From contig NZ_AZRW02000009.1 in the NCBI RefSeq assembly GCF_000512695.2, positions 62,001 to 126,000 of the forward strand: DNA of 64,000 nt. Direction: 5' to 3'. The stretch is from Pseudomonas sp. QTF5. GTDB lineage: Bacteria > Pseudomonadota > Gammaproteobacteria > Pseudomonadales > Pseudomonadaceae. Positions 1-6,585 of this stretch are shown piece by piece; the first letter of the stretch is position 1; the number at the start of each line of letters is the position of its first letter. Position numbers and translations under genes: made by a program. The notes beneath the pieces are model-generated. The model searched no databases. It saw nothing but the letters and a program-made list of their open reading frames with translations, and had not been told where the DNA came from.

Positions 1-5
1 GTCAT
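1..5 (-). CDS. Probable first codons of gpmI (phosphoglycerate mutase), cut by window edge
   Basis: Only the start is present: the first five bases read ATGAC on the minus strand, with a purine-rich stretch (GAGTGGA) a few bases upstream. In Pseudomonas the gene divergent from this rhodanese is gpmI, the cofactor-independent phosphoglycerate mutase, whose protein begins Met-Thr. The identification rests on gene order and two codons, so it is an inference. Confidence 0.3.
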
Positions 6-158
6 GGATTCCACTCGTGGCTGAGTTAAAAGAAGGCGATGGAAAAGGGAGTGGCAGTTTAAAGCGAAGTTCCGACCGCGTCACCGCCGGACGGGGTTTG
101 GCCGACCATAGCGGCTGTGTATACTGGCCGACATTTTAACGCCCTGGAACCTCCTTCG

Positions 159-572
159 ATGGTTGCTCACCTGATTGAATTTGCCACTAACCACTATTTG
201 CTCGTCGGTATCTTCGTCGTACTGCTGGCGTTGCTGATCGCTTATCAGATGCAGGGCGGCGGTCGCAGCCTGAGCACTGGTGAACTGACCGGGCTGGTCA
301 ACAAGGATGCAGGCGTGGTGATTGACATTCGTCCGACCAAGGATTTCGCCGCTGGTCACATCGTTGGCGCGTTGAACATTCCTCAGGACAAACTGACCGC
401 TCGCGTCGGCGAACTGGAAAAGCACAAGGCCAAGACCATTATCCTGGTCGACGCCATGGGCCAGACTGCCGGCACTCATGCCCGCGAACTGATGAAATCC
501 GGCTTCACCGCCGCCAAGCTGTCCGGCGGTATTTCCAGCTGGAAGGCCGACAATCTGCCGCTGGTGAAGTGA
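159..572 (+). CDS. Membrane-anchored rhodanese-like protein
   Basis: The 137-residue protein has one N-terminal membrane helix (about residues 10-28, LLVGIFVVLLALLIAYQM) followed by a single rhodanese domain. The Asp-Ile-Arg and GHIVGALNIP motifs of the family are present, but the active-site loop reads VDAMGQTAG and has no cysteine. Sulfur transfer by the usual persulfide route is therefore unlikely. The start at the ATG of MVAHLIEF was preferred to an ATG 42 bases upstream because it puts the membrane helix at the N terminus, as in Pseudomonas relatives. It lies 1 base ahead of grxC and is probably co-transcribed with it and secB. The function is not known. Confidence 0.85.
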   Translation: MVAHLIEFATNHYLLVGIFVVLLALLIAYQMQGGGRSLSTGELTGLVNKDAGVVIDIRPTKDFAAGHIVGALNIPQDKLTARVGELEKHKAKTIILVDAMGQTAGTHARELMKSGFTAAKLSGGISSWKADNLPLVK

Positions 573-573
573 T

Positions 574-828
574 ATGAACAATGTCGTCGTCTATTCCAGC
601 GATTACTGCCCTTATTGTTCGCGAGCCAAGTACTTGCTCGAGAACAAAGGCGTAGCCTTCGAAGAGATCAAGGTCGATGGCAAGCCGCAGGTGCGTGCCG
701 CGATGGCTCAGAAGGCCGGGCGTACGTCCGTGCCGCAGATCTGGATCGGCAGCACCCACGTTGGCGGTTGTGATGATTTGTTTGCCCTGGAGCGCGCCGG
801 CAAGCTCGACGCCATGCTCAAGGCCTGA
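574..828 (+). CDS. grxC: Glutaredoxin 3
   Basis: This 84-residue thioredoxin-fold protein has the dithiol active site CPYC at residues 12-15, the cis-proline motif TSVPQIW and the GGCDDL glutathione-binding motif near residue 65. All are standard for class 1 glutaredoxins, which reduce disulfides and glutathione mixed disulfides in the cytoplasm using glutathione. It follows the rhodanese after 1 base and precedes secB by 56 bases, the conserved Pseudomonas order. Length and motifs are normal. Confidence 0.95.
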   Translation: MNNVVVYSSDYCPYCSRAKYLLENKGVAFEEIKVDGKPQVRAAMAQKAGRTSVPQIWIGSTHVGGCDDLFALERAGKLDAMLKA

Positions 829-884
829 CTGCCTTACTTGAAAATAGCCAACCCTAAAAGACCCGAGATCAGAAAGGATCTGAG

Positions 885-1370
885 ATGACTGACCAACAGA
901 ACTCTGCAGCTAGCGAAGAAGAAACCGCACCGCAATTCTCCTTGCAGCGCATCTACGTACGCGACTTGTCCTTCGAAGCCCCGAAAAGCCCGGCGATCTT
1001 CCGCCAGCAGTGGGAGCCGAGTGTCGGTCTGGATCTGAACACCCGTCAGAAGGCACTGGAAGGTGACTTCCACGAAGTCGTGCTGACCCTGTCGGTCACC
1101 GTGAAAAACGGTGAAGAAGTGGCGTTCATCGCTGAAGTGCAACAGGCCGGGATCTTCCTGATCAAGAACCTGGACGACGCTTCGATGAGCCACACGCTCG
1201 GCGCGTTCTGCCCAAACATCCTGTTTCCGTACGCTCGCGAAACCCTGGACAGCCTGGTGACCCGCGGTTCGTTCCCGGCCCTGATGCTGGCCCCGGTGAA
1301 CTTCGATGCGCTGTACGCACAAGAGCTGCAACGCATGCAGGCCGCGGGCGAAACCCCGACTGTGCAATAA
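885..1370 (+). CDS. secB: Protein-export chaperone SecB
   Basis: The 161-residue protein matches SecB along its length, including [16 protein letters not shown] near the N terminus and the [15 protein letters not shown] segment of the conserved core. SecB is a cytoplasmic homotetramer that holds secretory precursors unfolded and delivers them to SecA. An AAAGGATCTGAG ribosome-binding region precedes the ATG. A strong hairpin terminator follows at 1389-1416. It is the third gene of the rhodanese-grxC-secB group. Confidence 0.97.
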   Translation: MTDQQNSAASEEETAPQFSLQRIYVRDLSFEAPKSPAIFRQQWEPSVGLDLNTRQKALEGDFHEVVLTLSVTVKNGEEVAFIAEVQQAGIFLIKNLDDASMSHTLGAFCPNILFPYARETLDSLVTRGSFPALMLAPVNFDALYAQELQRMQAAGETPTVQ

Positions 1371-1388
1371 GCGTTCGATGCAGAAACG

Positions 1389-1416
1389 AAAAAAGCGCCG
1401 TAACAGGCGCTTTTTT
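1389..1416 (+). terminator. Rho-independent terminator after secB
   Basis: An 11-bp perfect stem (AAAAAAGCGCC / GGCGCTTTTTT) around a 6-base loop begins 19 bases after the secB stop and ends in a T run. The A/T flanks would also let it act on the minus strand, but trmL stops before reaching it only after passing a repeat, so the plus-strand role is the main one. Confidence 0.9.
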
Positions 1417-1430
1417 CTTGGGCGGGAGAT

Positions 1431-1532
1431 GATCGTTCCCACGCTCTGCGTGGGAATGCCTCTAGGGACGCTCCGCGTCCAGTGACGCGGAGCGTCACGG
1501 GCTGCATTCCCACGCGGAGCGTGGGAACGATC
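1431..1532. repeat. GATCGTTCCCACGC intergenic palindromic repeat, copy 1
   Basis: This roughly 100-bp element has ends that are inverted copies of GATCGTTCCCACGC, each end able to form its own hairpin (CCCACGC/GCGTGGG). The centre contains two further short palindromes around GACGCTCCGCGTC and TGACGCGGAGCGTCA. Three more full copies occur at 2943-3054, 38816-38917 and 61272-61380. It sits between the convergent secB and trmL genes, as expected for a non-coding mobile palindrome. Confidence 0.85.
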
Positions 1533-1542
1533 AGTCGCGGGG

Positions 1543-1998
1543 TTACTTGAACCCGAGCTGGCGCCAGCCTTCGTACACGGCGACGGCCACGGTGTTGGAC
1601 AGGTTCAGACTGCGACAGCCTTCACGCATCGGCAGGCGCAGGCGCTGTTCGCCGGGCAGGGCATCGAGTACTTCTGCCGGCAAACCACGGCTTTCCGGGC
1701 CGAACAGGAAGGCATCGCCCTCGGCGAAGCTGGCGTCGTGAAATGGCCGCGAGCCCTTGGTGGTAAAGGCGAACAGCCGTGGATGGCCGAGGCTTTCCAG
1801 GCAGCTGGCGAGGTCTGCGTGGCGTTGCAGGGTGGCATACTCATGGTAATCGAGGCCGGCCCGGCGCAGACGCTTGTCGTCCATCTCGAAGCCCAGCGGT
1901 TCGATCAAATGCAGGTGGCAGCCACTGTTGGCGCACAGCCTGATAACGTTGCCGGTATTCGGCGGAATTTCTGGTTGGAAAAGGATGACGTGAAACAT
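1543..1998 (-). CDS. trmL: tRNA (cytidine(34)-2'-O)-methyltransferase
   Basis: The 151-residue SPOUT-family protein begins MFHVILFQPEIPPNTGNVIR and carries the knot motifs LFGPESRGLP and LPMREGCRSLNLSNTVAVA expected of TrmL. The enzyme methylates the 2'-OH of the wobble base of certain leucine tRNAs using S-adenosylmethionine. The open frame extends 70 codons further upstream, but the family start and a GGAG ribosome-binding site select the ATG at 1998. That start overlaps the start of the divergent gene at 1997, the two ATGs sharing CATG. Confidence 0.95.
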   Translation of the reverse strand: MFHVILFQPEIPPNTGNVIRLCANSGCHLHLIEPLGFEMDDKRLRRAGLDYHEYATLQRHADLASCLESLGHPRLFAFTTKGSRPFHDASFAEGDAFLFGPESRGLPAEVLDALPGEQRLRLPMREGCRSLNLSNTVAVAVYEGWRQLGFK

Positions 1999-2437
1999 GC
2001 ACGGCTCCGAAGATAAAGATGACGGGCATTCTACGCCGCCAAAGGATCCTCGTTCGAAACTATTCCCGCGGGTGATGGCTTCGCTGGCGATTGTCGGGGT
2101 GATGGTGGGTCTGATGATTGGTCGCCTGACCGCGCCCGACCCCAGCGTTTTACAGCAAGTCGAGGTGACGAACGATGGGCTGGTGGTGTGGTTCAACAAC
2201 GAACCCAAAACCCACGGCGAGCTGGTCGACGGCAGCGTGGCGCTGTTGTTCGAGGCGCAAGGCCGTGCGCAGAAAGGTCAGCTCAAGCTCAACGGCAAGG
2301 ACGTGAGCTGGCGAACGCGGTTGAGTGATGGCGGATTGTTGCTGACGGTGGTGGCGGCCCGGCCGCTGCAGGGCGAGTGGGCCGGTAGCGAGGTCGATGA
2401 CCGCTGGCGGCTGGAGATCCATCTCCGAGAGCAATAA
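1997..2437 (+). CDS. Conserved membrane-anchored protein of unknown function
   Basis: The 146-residue protein has a short charged N terminus, one membrane helix (about residues 26-45, VMASLAIVGVMVGLMIGR) and an exported-looking domain of about 95 residues rich in beta strand. I do not recognise a functional domain. A gene at this place between trmL and ntrC is conserved in Pseudomonas. It starts inside the beginning of trmL on the other strand, and its ribosome-binding site (AAGGATG) lies within trmL codons. Its stop lies a few bases from the nrsZ-like repeat array, which is read in the opposite direction. Confidence 0.8.
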   Translation: MHGSEDKDDGHSTPPKDPRSKLFPRVMASLAIVGVMVGLMIGRLTAPDPSVLQQVEVTNDGLVVWFNNEPKTHGELVDGSVALLFEAQGRAQKGQLKLNGKDVSWRTRLSDGGLLLTVVAARPLQGEWAGSEVDDRWRLEIHLREQ

Positions 2438-2442
2438 AAGAG

Positions 2443-2714
2443 GGAATCCCCGGCCTGCCTGTACCAAGGTTCCCAAAACGGCAGGGCTCGCGCATTACGT
2501 CGTGAGCCCGGTGTAAAGAAGGAATCCCCGGCCTGCCTGTACCAAGGACCCCAAAGCGGGATGGGCTCGTCGCAGTTGCGGTATGAGCCCGGTGTAAAGA
2601 AGGAATCCCCGGCCTGCCTGTACCAAGGACCCCAAAACGGGATGGGCTCGTCGCAGTTGCGGTATGAGCCCGGTGTAAAGAGGGGAATCCCCGGCCTGCC
2701 TGTACCAAGGTCCC
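2443..2714. repeat. Tandem repeat of about 80 bp, 3.4 copies
   Basis: Units start with GGAATCCCCGGCCTGCCTG at 2443, 2521, 2602 and 2684, spaced 78, 81 and 82 bp. Units two and three are nearly identical. Unit one differs in its hairpin loop but keeps the paired GGGCTC/GAGCCC arms, and the last unit is truncated. Conservation of stem arms with a changed loop suggests selection on RNA structure. It is the body of the nrsZ-like gene. Confidence 0.9.
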
Positions 2715-2742
2715 CGAAACTGGGTAGTGAATCGAATCACTG
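2443..2742 (-). ncRNA. nrsZ: NrsZ-like nitrogen-regulated small RNA made of tandem modules
   Basis: Read on the minus strand, this is about 3.4 copies of a 78-82 bp module whose copies start (plus coordinates) at 2443, 2521, 2602 and 2684. Each full module contains a GGGCTC...GAGCCC hairpin, and all share the block CTTGGTACAGGCAGGCCGGG. A sigma-54 promoter lies at 2753-2768 and predicts a start near 2742. The first transcribed bases would form an AGTGA/TCACT hairpin (2726-2741). P. aeruginosa NrsZ lies next to ntrC, depends on NtrC and RpoN, and is processed into three similar modules. Position, promoter and modular design agree with that; the exact ends are inferred. Confidence 0.75.
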
Positions 2743-2752
2743 ATTGGACTAT

Positions 2753-2768
2753 TGCAGGGGGCGTGCCA
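2753..2768 (-). promoter_or_regulatory. Sigma-54 promoter of the nrsZ-like RNA
   Basis: The minus strand reads TGGCACGCCCCCTGCA, with the GG of the -24 element and the GC of the -12 element exactly 10 bases apart. This matches the TGGCAC-N5-TTGCA consensus at all but one base of the core. It faces the repeat array and is 11 bases from the predicted RNA start. Confidence 0.8.
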
Positions 2769-2808
2769 GTTTTTAACAAGTTGCAACAGAATGTCGCGCT
2801 GAAACGTC

Positions 2809-2839
2809 GAAAGCCCCGTATTCCGGGGCTTTCGTGTTT
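2809..2839 (+). terminator. Hairpin terminator, plus strand
   Basis: GAAAGCCCCG pairs with CGGGGCTTTC around a 5-base loop, followed by GTGTTTTTT on the plus strand. It could end transcripts from the small membrane-protein gene that read through the array, which would be antisense to the nrsZ-like RNA. On the minus strand no T run follows, so it is a poor terminator for ntrC. Confidence 0.65.
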
Positions 2840-2911
2840 TTTCGATAGGGGTTCGATTGCGAACGCAGGCGGGATTTCGGATCTGTTGCCGTGCGCGATT
2901 GCGGTTCACGG

Positions 2912-2928
2912 TGCATTGCGGCGGTGCA
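2912..2928 (-). promoter_or_regulatory. Candidate NtrC-binding site upstream of nrsZ
   Basis: TGCATTGCGGCGGTGCA matches 10 of the 14 defined bases of TGCACCA-N3-TGGTGCA, with both outer TGCA ends correct. It lies about 180 bp upstream of the predicted nrsZ start, a normal distance for an NtrC enhancer. It is an imperfect match, so moderate confidence only. Confidence 0.45.
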
Positions 2929-2942
2929 CAGAGGGTCTATTG

Positions 2943-3054
2943 GATCGTTCCCACGCTCTGCGTGGGAATTGCAGCCCGGGACGCTCCGCGTCCCTGCCGA
3001 AGCGGACGCGGAGCGTCCATTGAGGCATTCCCACGCGGGAGCGTGGGAACGATC
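2943..3054. repeat. GATCGTTCCCACGC intergenic palindromic repeat, copy 2
   Basis: The same element as at 1431, with GATCGTTCCCACGCTCTGCG at one end and its inverted copy at the other. The centre differs slightly (GGGACGCTCCGCGTCCCTGCCGAAG). It sits between the end of ntrC and the nrsZ-like promoter region, so it separates the enhancer candidate from ntrC. Confidence 0.85.
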
Positions 3055-3083
3055 AGGTGAACGACGAAGATTGAAAGCACTAA

Positions 3084-4520
3084 CTAGCCCTCATCCCCCT
3101 CATCATCATCCCCACTATCAACCTTCATCCCCAATTCCTTGATCTTGCGCGTCAGGGTATTACGCCCCCAGCCCAGCAACACGGCGGCATCGCGGCGGCG
3201 GCCGGCGGTGTGTTTGAGGGCGGTTTCGATCATTATCCGCTCGAAACTCGGCACGGCGCTGTCGAGCAGACTCGACTGACCGCGAGCGAGAGCCTGATCA
3301 GCCCACTGGCGCAGCGCTTGCTCCCAGTTGGTCACCGGCGCCGAATCCTGCGGCAGGCTCAGCAGCTCCGGCGGCAGATCGCTGATGTGTACTTCGCGAC
3401 CCGAAGCCATCACCGTGATCCAGCGGCAAGTATTCTCCAGCTGACGCACGTTGCCTGGCCACGGCAGGTTCTTCAGGTATTCCTCGGTTTCGCTTTTCAG
3501 CAGCTTTGGTTCCACTGCCAGTTCTTGCGCGGCGCGGCCAAGGAAGTGCTTGGCCAGGGTCGGGATGTCTTCGCGACGGTCCGACATTCGTGGAATGTGG
3601 ATGCGAATCACGTTGAGGCGGTGAAACAAGTCCTCACGGAATTTTCCGGCATGCACCAGGGTTTCCAGATTCTGGTGTGTCGCGGCGATGATTCGCACAT
3701 CGACCTTCACCGGCACATGGCCGCCGACACGATAGAACTCGCCGTCTGCCAATACCCGCAGCAAACGGGTCTGAGTGTCCGCCGGCATGTCACCGATTTC
3801 ATCGAGGAACAGCGTGCCGCCATCCGCCTGCTCAAAACGCCCACGACGCAGGTTGGCCGCGCCAGTGAATGCGCCTTTTTCATGGCCGAATAGTTCGGAC
3901 TCCATCAGGTCCTTGGGGATCGCCGCCATGTTCAGCGCAATGAATGGCGAGGCCGCCCGTGGGCTATGGCGGTGCAGGGCATGCGCCACCAGCTCTTTAC
4001 CGGTACCGGATTCGCCGTTGATCAGCACGGTGATGTTGGAGTGGCTCAAGCGCCCGATGGCGCGAAACACTTCCTGCATCGCCGGTGCTTCACCGATGAT
4101 TTCTGGCGTACGGGTCAGGGCGACCGGGACTTCCAGGCCTTGCTGTTCCTGAGCGTGCTGGTTGGCGCGCTTGACCAGCGACACGGCTTCGTCGACATCG
4201 AACGGCTTGGGCAGGTATTCGAACGCGCCGCCCTGATAAGACGCGACAGCGCTGTCCAGATCGGAGTGCGCGGTCATGATGATCACCGGCAGCCGTGGGT
4301 GTTGTTCGCGAATCCGTGCCAGAAGGTCCAGACCGCTGGCACCCGGCATGCGGATGTCGGAGATGATCACGTCCGGCTGCTGACGCGCCAGGCGGCTCAT
4401 CACGCCATCGGCGCTGTCGAAGCTTTGCGTGGTCATGCCTTCCTGCTGCAAGGCTTTTTCCAGGACCCAACGGATAGAACGGTCGTCATCGACGATCCAC
4501 ACGGTTTCACTACGGCTCAT
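3084..4520 (-). CDS. ntrC: Nitrogen regulation response regulator NtrC
   Basis: The 478-residue protein has three domains. The receiver domain (1-120) has acidic-pocket Asp11/Asp12 and phospho-acceptor Asp55 in SDIRMPG. The AAA+ domain (about 140-375) has Walker A GESGTGKE and the sigma-54 contact loop GAFTGA. The C-terminal Fis-type helix-turn-helix is around AAVLLGWGRNTLTRKIKELG. Phosphorylated NtrC activates sigma-54 promoters under nitrogen limitation. It overlaps the end of ntrB by 4 bases (ATGA), so the two are co-translated. Likely targets in this window are glnA, ntrBC itself, hutU and the nrsZ-like RNA. Confidence 0.98.
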   Translation of the reverse strand: MSRSETVWIVDDDRSIRWVLEKALQQEGMTTQSFDSADGVMSRLARQQPDVIISDIRMPGASGLDLLARIREQHPRLPVIIMTAHSDLDSAVASYQGGAFEYLPKPFDVDEAVSLVKRANQHAQEQQGLEVPVALTRTPEIIGEAPAMQEVFRAIGRLSHSNITVLINGESGTGKELVAHALHRHSPRAASPFIALNMAAIPKDLMESELFGHEKGAFTGAANLRRGRFEQADGGTLFLDEIGDMPADTQTRLLRVLADGEFYRVGGHVPVKVDVRIIAATHQNLETLVHAGKFREDLFHRLNVIRIHIPRMSDRREDIPTLAKHFLGRAAQELAVEPKLLKSETEEYLKNLPWPGNVRQLENTCRWITVMASGREVHISDLPPELLSLPQDSAPVTNWEQALRQWADQALARGQSSLLDSAVPSFERIMIETALKHTAGRRRDAAVLLGWGRNTLTRKIKELGMKVDSGDDDEGDEG

Positions 4521-5602
4521 GTCGATGTGGCTCCTTGTTCCAGTGGCAGAAAGATCGAGAACGTGGTGTGGCCTGGATGGCTGTCACATTCGATCAGGCC
4601 CTGGTGCTGGCTGATGATGTTCTGGGTAATGGCCAGGCCGAGCCCGGTACCGTCCGGGCGGCCGCTGACCATGGGGAAGAAGATGGTTTCCTGCAACTCG
4701 GCGGGGATCCCCGGGCCGTTGTCGATGATTTCGATCTTGGTCACCAGGCGATGACGCACGTGGCCGATGGTGAATTGGCGCATGGCGCGGGTACGCAAGC
4801 TGATGCGGCCAAGGCGCAGTTCGTTCTGGCTGCTGATTGCCTGCATCGCGTTACGCACGATGTTCAGCACGGCTTGAATCATCTGTTCGCGATCAATCAA
4901 GACATCCGGAATGCTTGGATCGTAGTCGCGCACCAAAGTGATGCGGCCCTGACTCTCGGCCTCTACTAACTGACCCACGCGCTCCAGCACTTCATGGACG
5001 TTGCACATGGCCAATGACGGCAGTTTGTTGGAACCGAGCATGCGATCCACCAGATTGCGCAGGCGATCGGCTTCTTCAATGATGACGTTGGTGTAATCGC
5101 GCAGGCTTTCTTCCGGCAATTCACGGGCGAGCAGCTGAGCCGCGCCACGAATCCCGCCGAGAGGGTTTTTGATTTCATGGGCGAGGCCGCGTACCAGCAT
5201 CTTGCTGGTTTCCTGTTTCGACAGTTGCGCCTCTTCCTTGGTGATCCGCAGCAAGCGGTCACGCGGGTGAACCTCCAGCAGCAGCAGCGTAGCGCCATTG
5301 CTCAGGATGGGCGTCACGGCGTAGTCGACGGTCAGGGTCTGGCCGGTGAGGGCGGTGAGCATCGCTTCACGTTTGGTGAACGGATGCGCCTGCTCGACCG
5401 CCTGGCGCAGGGAATTCAGCGCTTCGGTGGACTCGGTGAACAACTCGCTGATGAACTGCCCATGGCTTCGCTGACCGCTGATGGCCAGTAGCATCTCCGC
5501 CGCCGGGTTCATGTACTCAAGACGCAGTTCGGCGTCGAGCAGAATGGTGGCGGTGGTCAGGTTGTCGAGTAGCAAGCGGTGTAGTGCGTCGCTAATGGTC
5601 AT
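4517..5602 (-). CDS. ntrB: Nitrogen regulation sensor kinase NtrB
   Basis: The 361-residue cytoplasmic kinase has an N-terminal PAS domain (about 10-110), the H-box LAHEIKNPLGG with phospho-acceptor His142, and a C-terminal ATPase domain with DNGPGIP and GTGLGLAI motifs. NtrB phosphorylates or dephosphorylates NtrC depending on PII state. The frame is open 55 codons further upstream, but ATG at 5602 has a GAGGTC ribosome-binding site and gives the family length. Its promoter region carries a sigma-54 promoter and an NtrC box, implying autoactivation. Confidence 0.97.
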   Translation of the reverse strand: MTISDALHRLLLDNLTTATILLDAELRLEYMNPAAEMLLAISGQRSHGQFISELFTESTEALNSLRQAVEQAHPFTKREAMLTALTGQTLTVDYAVTPILSNGATLLLLEVHPRDRLLRITKEEAQLSKQETSKMLVRGLAHEIKNPLGGIRGAAQLLARELPEESLRDYTNVIIEEADRLRNLVDRMLGSNKLPSLAMCNVHEVLERVGQLVEAESQGRITLVRDYDPSIPDVLIDREQMIQAVLNIVRNAMQAISSQNELRLGRISLRTRAMRQFTIGHVRHRLVTKIEIIDNGPGIPAELQETIFFPMVSGRPDGTGLGLAITQNIISQHQGLIECDSHPGHTTFSIFLPLEQGATST

Positions 5603-5658
5603 CAGGACCTCTTTTGGAGCAGGGCATGCGCATGAATAACGCGCCGATACGGGGAAAA

Positions 5659-5675
5659 TGCAAAAACCAAACCAA
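5659..5675 (-). promoter_or_regulatory. Candidate sigma-54 promoter of ntrBC
   Basis: The minus strand reads TTGGTTTGGTTTTTGCA, with -24 GG and -12 GC 10 bases apart and a good TTTGCA -12 element. The predicted start is near 5648, giving a leader of about 46 bases. An inverted repeat, GGCTCC-N14-GGAGCC (5676-5701), abuts its upstream side. Confidence 0.6.
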
Positions 5676-5800
5676 GGCTCCGAAAAGAAGCGTTTGGAGC
5701 CTGAAACAGGCGTTTGACGCTCATTTGCGTGGCGTTCTGCCAGCTTTTGCGGGTACTTTCGAACCAAAATGGGTTGGGATGTGAGTACTGTGCACTCTCT

Positions 5801-5817
5801 TGCACCAATATAGTGCG
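5801..5817 (-). promoter_or_regulatory. NtrC-binding site upstream of ntrB
   Basis: TGCACCAATATAGTGCG matches 12 of 14 bases of TGCACCA-N3-TGGTGCA, with one half-site perfect. It lies about 160 bp upstream of the predicted ntrB start. In P. fluorescens SBW25 NtrC and HutC have been reported to share one operator in the ntrBC promoter; this is the best candidate for that operator. The rest of the 5603-5985 gap holds the REP element and no gene. Confidence 0.65.
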
Positions 5818-5866
5818 CAAAGCTGAACGAAGTAAAAGAAGCTCAGTCAGCACAGATGCGAAACCT

Positions 5867-5954
5867 GTGGGTGCGGGCTTGCTCGCGAAAGCGGTATGTC
5901 AGGCGACATCAATGCTGACTGTGCCGCCGTCTTCGCGAGCAAGCCCGCTCCCAC
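5867..5954. repeat. REP pair (GCGGGCTTGCTCGCGA family)
   Basis: GTGGGTGCGGGCTTGCTCGC and its inverted copy ending GCAAGCCCGCTCCCAC flank about 45 bp. This is the common head-to-head REP doublet of P. fluorescens. It lies between the ntrBC promoter and the end of the DUF4124 gene pair. Confidence 0.85.
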
Positions 5955-5985
5955 ATGGGTTGCGCTTAATTGACTGGCATCAACG

Positions 5986-6585
5986 TCAGAAGAAGCTTTT
6001 TTCTTCTTCGGGTTTGTCTTTGAGGGGACATTCCGGCCGTTGGCCGTAGTCGGTAAGGACGCAGGGTTTGACCTGACGTTTCTGCGCGAGGGAAATGCGC
6101 TGCATGTGGAACGGTTGATTGGCCGTGCGTTCGACGGTACGGCCCTGTTCGTCGAGGATTTCCACCGACAGGTGATGGCTGCCGCGGTCGATGTTGCTCA
6201 GGGCGAACACCGGGCTTGGGCCGGGCTCGGCGGTGGGTTGGCCATCCAGCAGCAGACGATAGCGATGGCCCTGTTGCAGGCCGGGTTCGCTGGTAACGCT
6301 GACGATCAATTCACCGGCGGTGCTACGGATCGTGGCATCCGGGTCCGGCACCAGCACACGAAGCATGTCGTAATGAAACAGGGGTTTGGCTTTCGTGGCT
6401 GTCATTGGCGCGGCGCCGCTCGGGTTGGCCGACATTCGATTGCTGGTCGCCAGTGGCACACGTTTGGCGTTACGGGTGCCTGGCTGATCGGTGAAAACCC
6501 GGTTGCCTTGGGCATCGATGTAGGTGAAGACCTCGGCCGTTGCCGGCAGGCTGATCAGGCAGGCGACCAACAGCCAGAACCTCAA
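5986..6585 (-). CDS. Exported DUF4124 protein, second of a pair
   Basis: The 199-residue protein has a signal peptide (MRFWLLVACLISLPATAEV) and then the DUF4124 motif VFTYIDAQGNRVFTDQPG. A beta-rich C-terminal half follows, with the sequence SNIDRGSHHLSVEILDEQG, which resembles a carbohydrate-binding or Ig-like fold. The role is unknown; the protein is probably periplasmic. It overlaps the previous gene by 4 bases (ATGA) and has the same architecture as that gene, so the pair arose by duplication. This pair lies upstream of ntrBC on the same strand in Pseudomonas. Confidence 0.85.
   Translation of the reverse strand: MRFWLLVACLISLPATAEVFTYIDAQGNRVFTDQPGTRNAKRVPLATSNRMSANPSGAAPMTATKAKPLFHYDMLRVLVPDPDATIRSTAGELIVSVTSEPGLQQGHRYRLLLDGQPTAEPGPSPVFALSNIDRGSHHLSVEILDEQGRTVERTANQPFHMQRISLAQKRQVKPCVLTDYGQRPECPLKDKPEEEKSFF

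Noticed and set aside
2443..2722. CRISPR array
   Set aside because: Whole units of about 80 bp are repeated with no unique spacers, and no cas genes are present. Position and promoter fit an sRNA better.
2289..2909. Repeat-containing protein encoded across the array
   Set aside because: The unit lengths 78, 81 and 82 bp do not all preserve a frame, and the frame overlaps the real gene ending at 2437 on the other strand.
2911..2929. GTGCA-N9-TGCAC palindrome as a separate operator
   Set aside because: The same bases are better explained as the candidate NtrC box at 2912-2928; counting both would double use one signal.
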